Assembly (NCBI GenBank): GCA_949316495.1
Contig: OX439000.1
Coordinates: forward strand, 6,388,501-6,452,500
DNA: 64,000 nucleotides
Source: Amphiduros pacificus
Lineage: Eukaryota > Annelida > Polychaeta > Phyllodocida > Hesionidae
Reading direction: 5' to 3'
Shown: in pieces, positions 11,467-23,746 of the stretch
Layout: each line of letters begins with the position of its first letter
Numbering within the stretch: the first letter of the stretch is position 1
Notes under the pieces: generated by a model
What the model saw: only the letters and a program-made list of their open reading frames with translations
Database searches by the model: none
What the model was told of the DNA's origin: nothing
Translations under genes and position numbers: made by a program

Positions 11467-13140
11467 CACAACCTATTTGATTGGTGCCTTGGAACACTAC
11501 CGAAGTCTCGTATTATTGTTATGGGATCAAAGAGTTTGAAGAGAAATGTATGAAAGTCCGTACCAGATAAGATGGTTTTTAAATCCTAAAATATTTTATC
11601 TGAACGTTTTAAGAATAACACTTCACCTGCAGTAAATGATTCATTGGCAGCAATAAACTTTGGTATATCGGCGGGTGCAGAAATGGTTGTTAATTTGTAA
11701 ATGGATGTTCATTTTTACAAATTTCACATTTTCAGATATACCAAATATATATCATTTGGTGTATCTTATTTTATGACTTTGTATAAGCTTTTGAAAAACA
11801 AATTCTCTAGAAAAGTGATAAGCACTAATACAAAAATGTTCTTGTGCCCCCTTTGGCAAGTGTTAAGCCCTGGATCCACCAATGTCTTCCTGAACGTTGA
11901 CGCGCCGTTCACAAAAAGCCTCAAAATCCCATGCCTGGTGCCATTTGGGAAATCGCTGCAAATGTTACCCAGGCATCGGTTCCCAGATAGATTATATATA
12001 GCAACTAAAATCTAGCTTCACCCAACTTCAAATTTGGCACATATTTATAGACTATCCTGATATATATGTGCAGTTAAAATGTTAAAAAAGAATTTAGTGT
12101 GGGTCAGCTTTAACCTCTGATCAATGTAGTAGATATTTTCATGTGGGGGAGACACAGCTGGACAATGATTACACCAACATATGTTATCAAAGCGTGTTAT
12201 GCAATTGTGGTCTTCTTTAAATAATTAACTCATAGAGGAAATACTAGCAGTCTATAAGTGTATTTTAACAGATAATTCTTTGTCCATGTCCCTAATTATT
12301 TTTTTTTTATTAAATTGCCATTTCAAATCCACCTTTTTAAAGGGGATATTTCATTTGTCTCTTTTTAGAAGATATAATGTTATTAAAAATTGCGAGATCT
12401 CGTCTTAAAGAACTCCGTGATAGAGTCTGTAGACTTCTGCATCAAATTCTGCGTCCTTATATCTCGGGCGCGTGATTCAGTATTCAAAACACGTTATTGC
12501 TAAAACAAAATGTAATTATTGCAAACAATCACAGGCCTGATTGACAAGATGAACGCAATGCACGCTTTACATGTTAGCAAAGTTTATATGCTTAAATTAA
12601 TGGAACTTGAAAAATGACAAATTGAAGTATGGTGTAGTAATTCAGGTAGGAGAGCTGCGTGTGCTGATTGCGAGAGCAGCCCGGGTACACTCGGGAGATA
12701 GATTCACTGTGCTCGCCTCCCATCCTACCAAATATCACAACTGATGAAATAATGCTCCCAATATTGCCATGCAAATATGTAATTACTCTAGGCTTTAAAA
12801 AAGCTTAATCATAAAAACTTGTTTTACAAATTCAAATCATAACTAGGCGAATTCTTTTCATCTGTTCTCTTGTAGAAAACATTTATGTTGACTATAATAT
12901 AGAATGTTAGTAGTGTTCATCATTTCTAACACCCCATCTATATACCTATCTATTGATTTTAAACACCTTACTTTCTCAATTAGTATAAGATGGAAAACAA
13001 TTCAACCTTCTAAAAATATTCCCTCTATTACTAGTTCATTAATACAGGGTTGATCAGGTCCAAACAGATTAGTGCATAACAAATTATCAAAATGCTGGAA
13101 AGATGGGATTTGAGGAACCCCAACTATTCTATCCTTGTTA
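11467..13140. other. Unassigned AT-rich sequence with a small hairpin
   Basis: No gene is recognised. A near-perfect inverted repeat occurs near 11733-11763, where GATATACCAAAT and ATTTGGTGTATC flank a 7-base loop with one mismatch. Confidence 0.5.
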
Positions 13141-13184
13141 TCTATTATACCCTTAATGTTTACCATGATTAAGGGTATAATAGA
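13141..13184. repeat. Perfect 17-bp-stem hairpin with 10-base loop
   Basis: TCTATTATACCCTTAAT (13141-13157) is exactly complementary to ATTAAGGGTATAATAGA (13168-13184) across the loop GTTTACCATG. It is not part of any visible array or element. Confidence 0.93.
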
Positions 13185-13829
13185 GAGTGGAGAGTAACCC
13201 ACACTCTGCCCAACTCAAAATATGGCTTTGATGAACACACCAACAGGGCATAAGGTTTGATTTACTTTTTAAGTTTCATGAAGGACTTTCTCTAATTATT
13301 TTGACATTTTGTTTTGAGAACTGTTGACCAGCCGACTTTGAACATACAGAGAAATGGGGATCCTTCAGATTCAGAGCAGTGATCATGGCTGACACGAAGT
13401 GTAAACATGTTAATTACTTGTGCTCGGCTGCAAGCCATTCAACTCATTAAGGTGAAAGCCTGAACCCAAAATAACAGCCCTGATCTCTTCATTTGCAAGC
13501 CTTGAAGAGTGTGTTTACAAGTTTTATCAAAACTTACAAGGGATACAAAGGTCACAAGCATCATCAGTTATGAGTTGGTGTTGGTCATCGTTTCAACAAT
13601 CCTTCCATACTCTAAGAGCGTCTGACACAGATTAGTATCAATTGATATTCAAAGCTGCACCACAAACCCAGATCATCACAACCTTTAGAATATACGGGAG
13701 CCAGTGTGATTCAGTTCTTTATGAATAATAATTGTTCCCTGAGCTGTACATATGAACACTTCTGAGCTATTCACTTTTTGAGAATGTTTACGGTGAATCG
13801 AAGCTTTCAATTTTGAATCAGTACAGTGT
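13185..13829. other. Unassigned sequence
   Basis: No reading frame, tandem repeat or element is recognised before the LINE relic. Confidence 0.5.
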
Positions 13830-14535
13830 TTTAAACCATATGGTTGTCGTAAGGACGTTGTTTAGGGTTTTGTGAGCCGACCTCTCAGGTTTATTGGCAC
13901 TGAAATTAACAACACACAGAGATTGCTCCAAGGCGTGCTCCAAGGATCAGTTTCTGGTCCGTTGTTGTTCCATATATTTATAAATGATATATAACAATTT
14001 TAACGATTAATAATTTCAATGTAGAAGATGAGATAATAAGTTTTACTGGTAGTGTTAAATTACTTGAAATAACACTTACACAACTGACGTTTGACAAACA
14101 TGTAAATATGTAACAAGGTACCTCTGACGTCTTTAGGATGCCCTTCAGACGTCTGTCAAATGATATAGACTTCTTTAGGATATCCTACAGATGTCTGTCA
14201 CATGATACAGACGTCTTTAAGATGTCCTGCAGACGTCTGTGTCATTTATTTGCGGGTGCCGTGCGGTGCCCTTTAATAATATGAAGACCTGCTACAAGAT
14301 TTTGATATATTGCCACAAGATTTTGATATGTTGTATAAAGGTGGAGCAATTTAAGGAGCGCATCACTGCAAGAGATTGTCCTTGTGACTGGTGATGAATG
14401 TGTTAATTAAATGTCCTTGCGAATATTGTACAGATTGTTTTCTGGGCACTAAATAGTTTTAATGCTTGTGTTTTTGTTGAAGCTATAAGTGACTCTAAAT
14501 AAAGCTTTGGTATTGTTTTGTATTGTATTGTATCA
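13830..14535 (+). mobile_element. Broken Jockey/CR1-group LINE, 3' part of reverse transcriptase to tail
   Basis: At 13935-13991 the frame reads VLQGSVSGPLLFHIFINDI followed by a stop. This is the conserved GVPQGSVLGPLLFxIyINDI block of LINE reverse transcriptases. Just upstream, residues resembling YGxRG and FxSxxLxR precede it, with an in-frame stop at 13863-13865. At 14054-14107 VKLLEITLTQLTFDKHVN matches the downstream VKLLGITIDxxLxFDxHV block. The FADD catalytic segment expected between the two is deleted. Near 14351, QFKERITARDCPCDW resembles the end of such an ORF. The copy ends with AATAAAG and a short TATTG run, typical of a LINE tail. It is an old 5'-truncated copy. Confidence 0.85.
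14126..14251. repeat. 42-bp tandem repeat, three copies, inside the LINE relic
   Basis: Three units start at 14126, 14168 and 14210 and share GACGTCTTTAGGATG and CAGACGTCTGTC. Each contains the palindrome CAGACGTCTG or a one-base variant of it. The array sits between the two reverse-transcriptase blocks and the LINE 3' end, so it expanded within or inserted into the LINE. Confidence 0.9.
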
Positions 14536-17057
14536 TGGCAAGGGTTTGTGCACCCCGTGTATCTTATCTGATACTAAACTTCCCAATTCCCATCTCAATC
14601 GCGTGATTATTAGTGAAGCAAGTGAGAAAATGTCCCAACACTGTATCCTATGATCTCTAACTAATTTCACTATACTGATATTTATGTATTTTCTTACATT
14701 CAAGGATCTTTTTTCACCATCTTAAATTTCTCTTATTACTGTACCTTTTTTCTTATTGAAAATACATATTTCATTAATATGGAACATATGACAAGCAACT
14801 ATTAGACCTACTGGTTATCAAAGGCAGATATCCCAGTCACTTTTTGAAAATAATAGGTCATTGGGTCACGGTGGCAGACTTCAATTTAACCTCATATAGC
14901 TTAAAGATTCCTGAAAAGGATGTTGATAAAAACAAATCAAATCTAGTTATTTTCATCATTCAAAAGTCAGAATGCAAAACATGAAGAGTATGTGTAATGA
15001 TGTTATGTTTCACAATAACATACATGTTTCTTAACTTCTAGCATCTCCCATGTACTGTGTCTGGTGCTGGGTATGCATGTCATGTTTACATATATCTGGA
15101 ATCAATTTGGAGAGGATACAAACAACATTACAACATTGGATATAATAGAAACAATAAATGCATTGATGGAAATGGGAAGACTCTTTAACATGGACACACA
15201 AGAATTGATTTAAAAGCTTTCATAAAATCAACGAGATTACAGGTAGTTTTATAGAGATTTGGGTATGTTTAGATTATATATGGTTATACTGTGAAACATT
15301 CAAGCTATTTCCCTGAAATCAACCAAAATACACCTGCCAAGATTACTGTGTTTTGGTGAGAGTGCCCAGTACTATGCTTTTACTCATATGATAACTATTA
15401 TTGTCCTTACGGGTGTTGGACCTGTACCAGAAGACAAACCCAATGACCAAACAGGCCCCGGTGAGCCGAATCACTCCAATCTGAGGGTGCCCCATTATCA
15501 GTTTGTTGACAAAGGATGATTTGGATTTTTAAAGATTCATCTACCTTCAAATGGTACAGAAATGTATGTTGGGGTAACATGACGGTTATTAACATAATAA
15601 CATTTATGGTATACACATTAGTGGTATGTTAGATAGTTTTTGAAAATCAAATTTCATGAAAGCTTTAAATATCATCATTCATTGCATTTTTTGGAAAGGG
15701 ATGATTTGAGCACCTGTTAATATGCCTTGTCAAAAATGTAAGAAATTAATTCAAACGTTTTTTTTACAATTATTACAACAGTCAAATGTTGACAGTTAAT
15801 TTTATCATTTGCTAGTTTTCTTCCAATCTAGTTTCCAGTGTATATTCAATTGATCGTATTATACCTTATTTGTGCACTTTGTTTCCTCAATGTTGATATT
15901 ATCAATATTTTACCCCAACACCTAATGGATTCGTTGTCCATCCCTTAGACAATTATTGCTTCTACGTCACAGTGTTTTCCCAAATTAGCCTATGCTGTCA
16001 ACAGGAATATTAGATAGATGATATCACTACCAAAGTATTATAACATAATCTATAAAAGTCAAAGGCATTTTGCATTTTAATAAAATAAAGTCAATGTGAC
16101 CATTTTGTACTGTTCGGTTAGTAACTAGATGTTCTAAAAAAAGTGTGTGTAAAGGTGTGGTCAATATAATCCCTCCATAGTTAAACCTATATTGTCTGAA
16201 AACTTAAAGGTAACTAACCATATACAGATTATAAATTAACAGTATATATCTGCGGTGGTTATTAACCTCATTAATAATCATTTGCACTATGTGATAATAG
16301 TTACATAGATGAGCCTCAGTTAAATAGTTTTGTTTTAATAAGTGTGCCTTAAGCAACTAAATATTGATAATACTACATACATCTGCGGTGGTACTCCTCA
16401 TTTATCTATAAATGGAGTAGGAAATGATTAATTCTCAATTTTAGACAATGATCGAGAAGGATCGCAATATTTTGTAAAAGCAGCTTTACTTTTCATTTCC
16501 ATTTCTTAGATAATGTTTTCAGAAGATGGATGAGTGATGTGAGGACAAGACAATACCATCAGAGCCGGCAGGTGTTCTTCTGCCTCCTGCATCCTTCATC
16601 CGTGGCTCTCGCATACCACTCCTTTCTCTGGTTCAATGCAGAGATTATAGTCAGCTGCAATATGCAGAGGGTGTGTCTTGTGCCTATATATTGTGAAACA
16701 CTAGACAATTAACAGGTTTGATAAAAGAGATATCCAATTTAAAAACAAATATTTTTGGCAGAAGCGTGCAGCTGTTTATATCTTCTTGGTGGTGTTTGTT
16801 TGGTGAAGGCAAGTAAGCAGCATCAGCAAACAAGATGCATCATTCCAAGGTCAGCCAATGTGTCTAGTCGAGCATAAAGAAACATCTTGCCCATCTTCTA
16901 TAGAGAATAGAAGGCTGCTGTCAATAGCGATGTGGGCTGGGGCATGTGCGGTGTAGTGGGTCCTGGGGTTGGTCAGGCTGGCACCACGATGTTCACAATA
17001 GCCATATCTGTGAGCGCAATGTAAGGGCATTCTCTTGCTGGCCGTCATCATATGACC
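14536..17057. other. Unassigned AT-rich sequence
   Basis: About 2.5 kb with no recognisable gene, tandem array or element. Reading frames are short and AT-driven. Confidence 0.5.
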
Positions 17058-17294
17058 CTAGAACAGCACATGGGTGGGACATAGAGCTGAACCATTACCC
17101 TGTGGAAGGCTGGATGCTTGTTGTTTGTCAAGGTGATTTACCATAATATTTGCCAGGGAGGTAATCGCAGCCCATATCAGCACCAGACCTTCTCCTGGGA
17201 CATGCCTCCACACGCGTGTTGATATGGTCTCAGATTGCATATGAGCTAAGATCAAACTTATGCGATTTCCTTGATTATACTTGTCAACACACAT
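17058..17294 (-). pseudogene. Possible Tc1-like transposase remnant
   Basis: A minus-strand frame contains RISLILAHMQSETISTRVWR and then a LVLIWAAIT block. Tc1/mariner transposases carry a DESRFxL...RVWRRxGE segment followed by a GGSVMVWGGI block in this order, and both are echoed here with the spacer shortened. The catalytic DD34E context and terminal inverted repeats were not found, and the flanking frame at 16851-17051 shows no convincing SPDLxPIE block. It is a decayed fragment at best. Confidence 0.35.
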
Positions 17295-17317
17295 TGTTCA
17301 TGAATTTATGAATTTAT

Positions 17318-17574
17318 ATGCATACGAATGGATCAGTTTGGATAAGGGCGATTGTTTACTGTGCGCCAGCAGGCATACTGCGGGACCTTACTGTTTGCTG
17401 TACACCACCCAACTATGAGCACTTATTTGATGGCCCTGATTATGTGATGGCCCTGAGGACAAAGCCATGCAGCATCGCAAATGAGGAAATGATGTATGTT
17501 CTTACAAAGAGAATAGTGAATGCTGTGACGTTCCAGGAGGACACAAAAGACACACCAGAAGTGACTGTTCAAAG
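17318..17574 (+). CDS. Open frame ending at a consensus splice donor, doubtful
   Basis: An ATG-started frame of about 85 codons runs into AAAG|GTGAGT at 17571-17580, a near-ideal donor. The peptide includes CCTPPNYEHLFDGPDYVMAL, which is not recognised. A stop lies just upstream of the ATG, so it would have to be a first coding exon. No promoter or second exon was identified. Confidence 0.2.
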
Positions 17575-17578
17575 GTGA

Positions 17579-19429
17579 GTGAATCATGGGAGACCAGAAT
17601 GTGTTTGATTACAACCGGCATCTGTTATGGCCCCATGTCAGGGAGCATTTCACACAAAGTGTCCACATTCATCACAGTCTATATCAGTTCATCTCCCAGC
17701 GCAATAAATAAGTAAAGCAGAACTCATCTCGGAGAACTTGTGGGACACTGTGTCATGTGACATGGCTGTCAAGACATATTGACTTCGAAGCGGGTCACGT
17801 GGACTTAATTCTAAGACTTCTTGATCGCAGTTCCTCTTATTTCACCCCTGAGTAATGAACTGGTCAGGCCCGTCCCCCACAAACACAAGAAGAAAAAACC
17901 ACCCAATCAGTGAAAGAGAAGAGAAGAAATGGTGATAATTCAGGGATCTAAATTTGGCTAGGCCCCCTCCGTCCATTTCAGTTGGAACCCTTCCCAACCA
18001 TAAACGGAATTATTTTATTCATGCCGTAGATGTGGTGTCAAATTACCATTAATACTGACTGTATGGAAAATAATATTTGAATGTATTCTTATTTTACATG
18101 GTATTGTTAATTGTTCACCCCAAATTTCCATAACATTAGATATTTCCTTCCCCGACATTGTGGCAAATAAATGATTTCAACCAATTTTGTTTCAATGTAT
18201 ATTTGGTCATAAACTAATATTTCAGATATATAAAAAACAAATGGGGTTTAAATAGTTTTTTTGCCAAATTACGCTTTCCAACTGCAAATGTTTGCGGAAG
18301 TAAACAACTGTCAAAAGCTTTGTTCAGCTCGGTTAGGATACTTTCCTCAATAGAGCCTTGTCTATACCTGGTTTATCCATTAATGGCATCTATTTGCGGA
18401 CATCTTGGCCGCAGATCATCCCAGCTTTCATAAGCATAATTAACATACAGCTTAGTTATTGGTCGACTCATGCACATGCGCATGCACAACGCCCGCCTTC
18501 TTTAAAACCATAACAAGCTTTGTAAATTATTTACGCGTTTGCATATCTGTTTCATATTTCAAAACTCTCGTTGGTGAAAAAAAAAAAAATATTGATTAAT
18601 AGGGTGTTCCTATTTTATTTTGCCCGATGGGTCAGCCACTTAGTGCCTACTGGCTGCTAAGAACTTTTGCCCCAAACTTGCAGAGGTAGCATATGCCTCT
18701 TCCTAGCTATGCAGAGTACGGATGGGAAGGAGAGACATATACTATGTTACCAGCTGGACTGGACTGGACTGGTCACGAACTTATAATTAGACCATAATAT
18801 AAATGTGTATTGAGGACAAGCATGCGACACAACGACTCAAAGCTCATTTCTGTTTTTAATTTGGTCTCACTTGTCTCCCTTTTCCTTCAATTAACATCAC
18901 AAGCTCATTTCTCGAAGCACAGTACGTGTAAATTCTGAATATTCGCGTTTAATATTTTTTCTTCTGAAATATCTATAGCCAAGCCTAAAGCAGTTATTGT
19001 TGTAAGGCGCACGAAGCCATTTCCACCGGGATATGGAGCTCTCTATTTTAGGTACGTTTGATCCCAGAAAAGGACAGGGATCATTCCTCCAAGGAGAAAG
19101 CATATTATGCTTTTCAAAAGTTTCTATCAATATCAAATGAGAGAAATATATCTTTATTGAGAAGCTCCTGGTGCAAAAGGCAAGAGTCCAATCTCTAGTG
19201 ATGTCTGTGCTGTCCCCTAGGATGGCTGTGTCTTGTCTGCGTTATTGAATTGTCTCGGCAAGATAGCACAGGGCCACATGTTCTGTCCCATCTCCCCTGT
19301 CTTCTACCCCTACCTCCCTCTGTCCCACACTTCAGCCTAAGTCACTATGTCCCACCCTCTGCCTTATCCTGTGCCTCTTCACTGCCTTGTTCTCTGTCAT
19401 CCGACTTTTTTGCTCTGGTCCACCCCCTG
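17579..19429. other. Unassigned sequence, pyrimidine-rich at the right end
   Basis: No gene is recognised. There is a three-copy GGACT run near 18756-18775 and a 13-base A run near 18580. From about 19290 the plus strand becomes CT-rich and merges into degenerate copies of the 23-bp repeat. Confidence 0.5.
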
Positions 19430-21335
19430 CCTTACCCTGTGTCACCCTACTAGCTTACCCTGTGTCACCCTACTGCCTTGCTCTGTGCCACTCCACTGCC
19501 TTGCTCTGTGCTACTCCACTGCCTTGCTCTGTGCCACTCTATTGCCTTGCTCTGTGCCACTCTATTGCCTTGCTCTGTGCTACTCCATTGCCTTGCTCTG
19601 TGCCACTCTATTGCCTTGCTCTGTGCCACTCTATTGCCTTGCTCTGTGTCACTCTATTGCCTTGCTCTGCGCCACTCTATTGCCTTGCTCTGTGCCACCC
19701 TACTGCCTTGCTCTGTGCCACTCTATTGCCTTGCTCTGTGCCACTCTATTGCCTTGCTCTGTGCCACTCTATTGCCTTGCTCTGTGCTACTCTATTGCCT
19801 TACTCTGTGCCACTCCATTGCCTTGCTCTGTGCCACTATATTGCCTTGCTCTGTGCCACTATATTGCCTTGCTCTGTGCCACTCTATTGCCTTGCTCTGT
19901 GCCACTCTATTGCCTTGCTCTGTGCCACTCTATTGCCTTGCTCTGTGCCACCCTACTGCCTTGCTCTGTGCCACTCTATTGCCTTGCTCTGTGCCACTCT
20001 ATTGCCTTGCTCTGTGCTACTCCATTGCCTTGCTCTGTGCCACTCTATTGCCTTGCTCTGTGCTACTCTATTGCCTTGCTCTGTGCTACTCCACTGCCTG
20101 GCTCTGTGCCACTCTATTGCCTTGATCTGTGCCACTCTATTGCCTTGCTCTGTGCCACTCTATTGCCTTGCTCTGTGCCACTCTATTGCCTTGCTCTGTG
20201 CTACTCCATTGCCTTGCTCTGTGCCACTCCATTGCCTTGCTCTGTGCCACTATATTGCCTTGCTCTGTGCCACTATATTGCCTTGCTCTGTGCTACTCCA
20301 CTGCCTTGCTCTGTGCCACTCTATTGCCTTGTTCTGTGCCACTATATTGCCTTGCTCTGTGCTACTCCACTGCCTTGCTCTGTGCCACTATATTGCCTTG
20401 CTCTGTGCCACTATATTGCCTTGCTCTGTGCCACTCCATTGCCTTGCTCTGTGCCACTCTATTGCCTTGCTCTGTGCCACTTTATTGCATTGCTCTGTGC
20501 CACTTTATTGCCTTGCTCTGTGCCACTCCATTGCCTTGCTCTGTGCCACTATATTGCCTTGCTCTGTGCCACTATATTGCCTTGCTCTCTGCCACTCTAT
20601 TGCCATGCTCTGTGCCACTCTATTGCCTTGCTCTGTGCCACCCTACTGCCTTGTTCTGTGTCACTCTATTGCCTTGCTCTGTGCCACTCTATTGCCTTGC
20701 TCTGTGCCACTCTATTGCCTTGCTCTGTGCCACTCTATTGCCTTGCTCTGTGCCACTCTATTGCCTTGCTCTGTGCCACTCTATTGCCTTGCTCCGTGCC
20801 ACTCTATTGCCTTGCTCTGTGCCACTCTATTGCCTTGCTCTGTGCCACTCTATTGCCTTGCTCTGTGCTACTCTATTGCCTTGCTCTGTGTCACTATATT
20901 GCCTTGCTCTGTGCCACTCTATTGCCTTGCTCTGTGCCACTCTATTGCCTTGCTCTGTGCCACTCCACTGCCTTGCTCTGTGCCACTCCACTGCCTTGCT
21001 CTGTGCCACTCCACTGCCTTGCTCTGTGCCACTCTATTGCCTTGCTCTGTGCCACTCCATTGCCTTGCTCTGTGTCACTCCACTGCCTTGCTCTGTGCCA
21101 CTCCACTGCCTTGCTCTGTGCCACTCCACTGCCTTGCTCTGTGCCACTCTATTGCCTTGCTCTGTGCCACTCCACTGCCTTGCTCTGTGCCACTCCACTG
21201 CCTTGCTCTGTGCCACTCTATTGCCTTGCTCTGTGCCACTCTATTGCCTTGCTCTGTGCCACTCCATTGCCTTGCTCTGTGCCACTATGTTGCCTTGCTC
21301 TCTGCCACTCTATTGCCTTGCTCTGTGCCACCTCC
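19430..21335. repeat. 23-bp minisatellite array, about 81 copies
   Basis: Head-to-tail 23-bp units have the form CCTTGCTCTGTGCCACTCTA plus TTG, with a handful of recurring substitutions. Degenerate units extend left to about 19360. The unit lacks stops in all plus-strand frames, so three overlapping frames of 675, 672 and 419 codons arise that all spell the same 23-residue period (LPCSVPLYCLALCHSIALL and on), and minus-strand frames do likewise. Equal openness in every frame marks this as non-coding satellite. Confidence 0.97.
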
Positions 21336-22854
21336 CCGTCTCACTCTGTCATACCACGCTTATCCTATGTATGATGTTATTGGTATAATTAACACGTCAA
21401 AATAATGAATGCTTGATACAGTTAGCCATCTTGGATGAATGTCAGATATTGATATCATAGATTAACCCTTTGATCATTAAATTTTAATAAATAAAATAAT
21501 AAAAAATATCTTACATCATAGATAAATGAATAGGATGATATCATTGATGAATGACATGATGACATTGATGAATGATCAACTCTCGTTCTCACTCTCTTTC
21601 TCCCCTTCCCACCTTCTCACCATCTTTCTCGCCTATCCCCTTACTCAGTCCCTCACTCACCCTCTTTCCCACCCACCCCCTATCTCACCTCGGCCACTTA
21701 CCAGCCACTTTGCGCGGGCGAGAAGCTATGGGGATCTCGTCAGGATGTGTTTCGCACATCCCAGGATCAATGGCGGCAGGTGGTTGGGATTGGAGGCTTT
21801 CCGCAGGGATTACGCAGCTCCGTCGTGATTGACAGCTTAGATCTATTGTGTGGCTTCCTCCATGTGTCCGGCATCATAAAAAGGCCCTCTTATATTCATG
21901 CTAAGCTGGATGGAAAAACTAGCTGTGTTGACCTCAAAGGTCTTCCTTTATATCCATTTTGGGTATTTTATATGAAGGAACCTGATCTATGCATATCTAT
22001 GGTCACAAAATAATAACAAGAAAATAAAGAAAGAAAAGCAAATGGTAATTAAAAAAAATTATAATAATGTGACAGGAAGCCAGAAAAACAAGTGGTGATT
22101 TAAGTTCCCACAAGCCCTGCAAAGTATTAGATATGATCGAAAATCAATAGCCTTGAATAAGTTTTCAATTTTAATTTTGCCACGGGAGCCAACAACGATA
22201 TTTGTCTGCTTACTCTTACACACACCACAATACACCATCAGGTGGTATAAAGCTTGCAAACACTTCAAAACATGGCCGACAGTGGGCGATGATACAGTTG
22301 AGCTACTTCATTTGGTAGGGACTGCGATCGTTGTCGCAGACCATCTTAGGATCATCGCCTTTTTCGCTCGCGTTTGTTTTGACTTTAGGTCTGAATGTTT
22401 GAGGTTTTAATATGATTAAGCCGTAAGTCTATGGAGCTTACCCCGATTATCGGTCCATGGCGGCCATCTTTTGCCTCAGTAATTCTGCTTACACCGTCAG
22501 ATGTCGTTTTTGTTTGAGAAGTGATTTGTGAGTGCGTGGTAGAGTAAGAAGATTTTTTTTGCCTTGGGATTTTGCAAATTTACGCGAGCTTGATTTTTTT
22601 AAATCAACACCACTTGTTACTATTGAGCTACTTCATGTCTACTAACTGGTCAATAGAAATAAGAGTGTCTGAGTGTCAACAACTTCAATATGATACCTTA
22701 GTCCATACTTTACAGTGAAGTCAGCATGTGCTGACAAACAATAACAAGAATTGGTCCCAGCACTGATCCTGTCGGACCTTATATTTTTTTTTGTCAGGGA
22801 GGACCTGTTTGTTGCCACACAATATATTGCAATATATTGCTTCCTGTTCATCAG
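21336..22854. other. Unassigned; includes a small GC-rich islet
   Basis: 21420-21560 is AT-rich with repeated GATGAATGA-like words. At 21690-21835 the sequence turns GC- and CpG-rich. On the minus strand that islet ends at GCTG|GTAAGT (exon edge 21702), with an open frame running through it, which is a possible exon of unknown gene. Further on, 22440-22520 contains GGCGGCCATCTTTT, a YY1-like word. No gene is called. Confidence 0.4.
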
Positions 22855-22933
22855 GTACGACTCTATCCACCTCGGTGATTCTGCAGTCTGGATATTTGAT
22901 GTTAAAAAGTATAAAATGCTGCTGAGAAGTCAG
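22855..22933 (+). CDS. Candidate 79-bp internal exon, product unknown
   Basis: A CTTCCTGTTCATCAG acceptor ends at 22854 and AAGTCAG|GTAGGA gives a donor at 22933. One base plus 26 codons are open between them and read YDSIHLGDSAVWIFDVKK then YKMLLRSQ, which is protein-like. The family is not recognised and no partner exon was found. Chance occurrence is quite possible at this length. Confidence 0.25.
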
Positions 22934-23746
22934 GTAGGAGTACTAATACCGACTTTTTGTCAAGGTCAGGTGGATATATAGTAGGAACTCGTTATTTGAA
23001 GATTACTATTTGTCAATGAGGTCATTATGCCCACTAGCCGCAAGGCCCCTGCCCTTTTCTCCAAGTTTATCTTCCATGTTTATCTTCCAATAATACAGGC
23101 AGAAAATCTTTTATTTGATCATGTCTCCCACGTATGACGGAATCTCCATGATGCCAACACTTTTGATTGCTATTAAGAAGAACATGAATTGAAACGGTTC
23201 TATTATCTTGGGAACAAGACGAAAGTTCTCAAGAAATAATCTGAGAAATATTGAAGTGATTTGTCTGTAAACAACGAATTTATGTTACCATAAAATTGAC
23301 CATTTCACAATTTCATCGTGAATTGTACACTTTGAGTAATTTAGCCATGGGGCCAAACTTTAATAACTATTTTTAATAAACCATAGGGCCAGTTTACAAT
23401 TTTGATGTTGGCAGATACTGTTGCATATTGGTAGAAATAAATAAGAGCCCTGATGTAGGTTAGCAGGTCGTCAGAGGAAGTCATGAAGAAGTCCTGTTGG
23501 GATTGGGTCATGATCTCACATGATATGTTTCCTGCATTTCTCCGTATTGCACAGGGGTTGCTGTTCCTGCTACGTTTATTCGTATTATTTATGAAGATGA
23601 TATTTTCTTTGAGCCAATGAGAATGATAAAGAAGATTCAATGTCAAAGTGGGCCTAAACATGTTGGGAAAGCAGCTAAAAGCCAACACGGGTGAGCCAGT
23701 TCCTGTTCACGTTCTATTCATGTGCGCCTGATAATGATAAATATAA
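22934..23746. other. Unassigned sequence
   Basis: No element or convincing reading frame is seen. Confidence 0.5.

Noticed and set aside
19347-21405. Overlapping plus-strand frames of 675, 672 and 419 codons
   Set aside because: All are read-through of the 23-bp minisatellite; three frames are equally open and spell the same peptide period, so none is coding.
22455-22472. YY1-like GGCGGCCATCTTTT word
   Set aside because: A single short match without an adjacent supported gene start.
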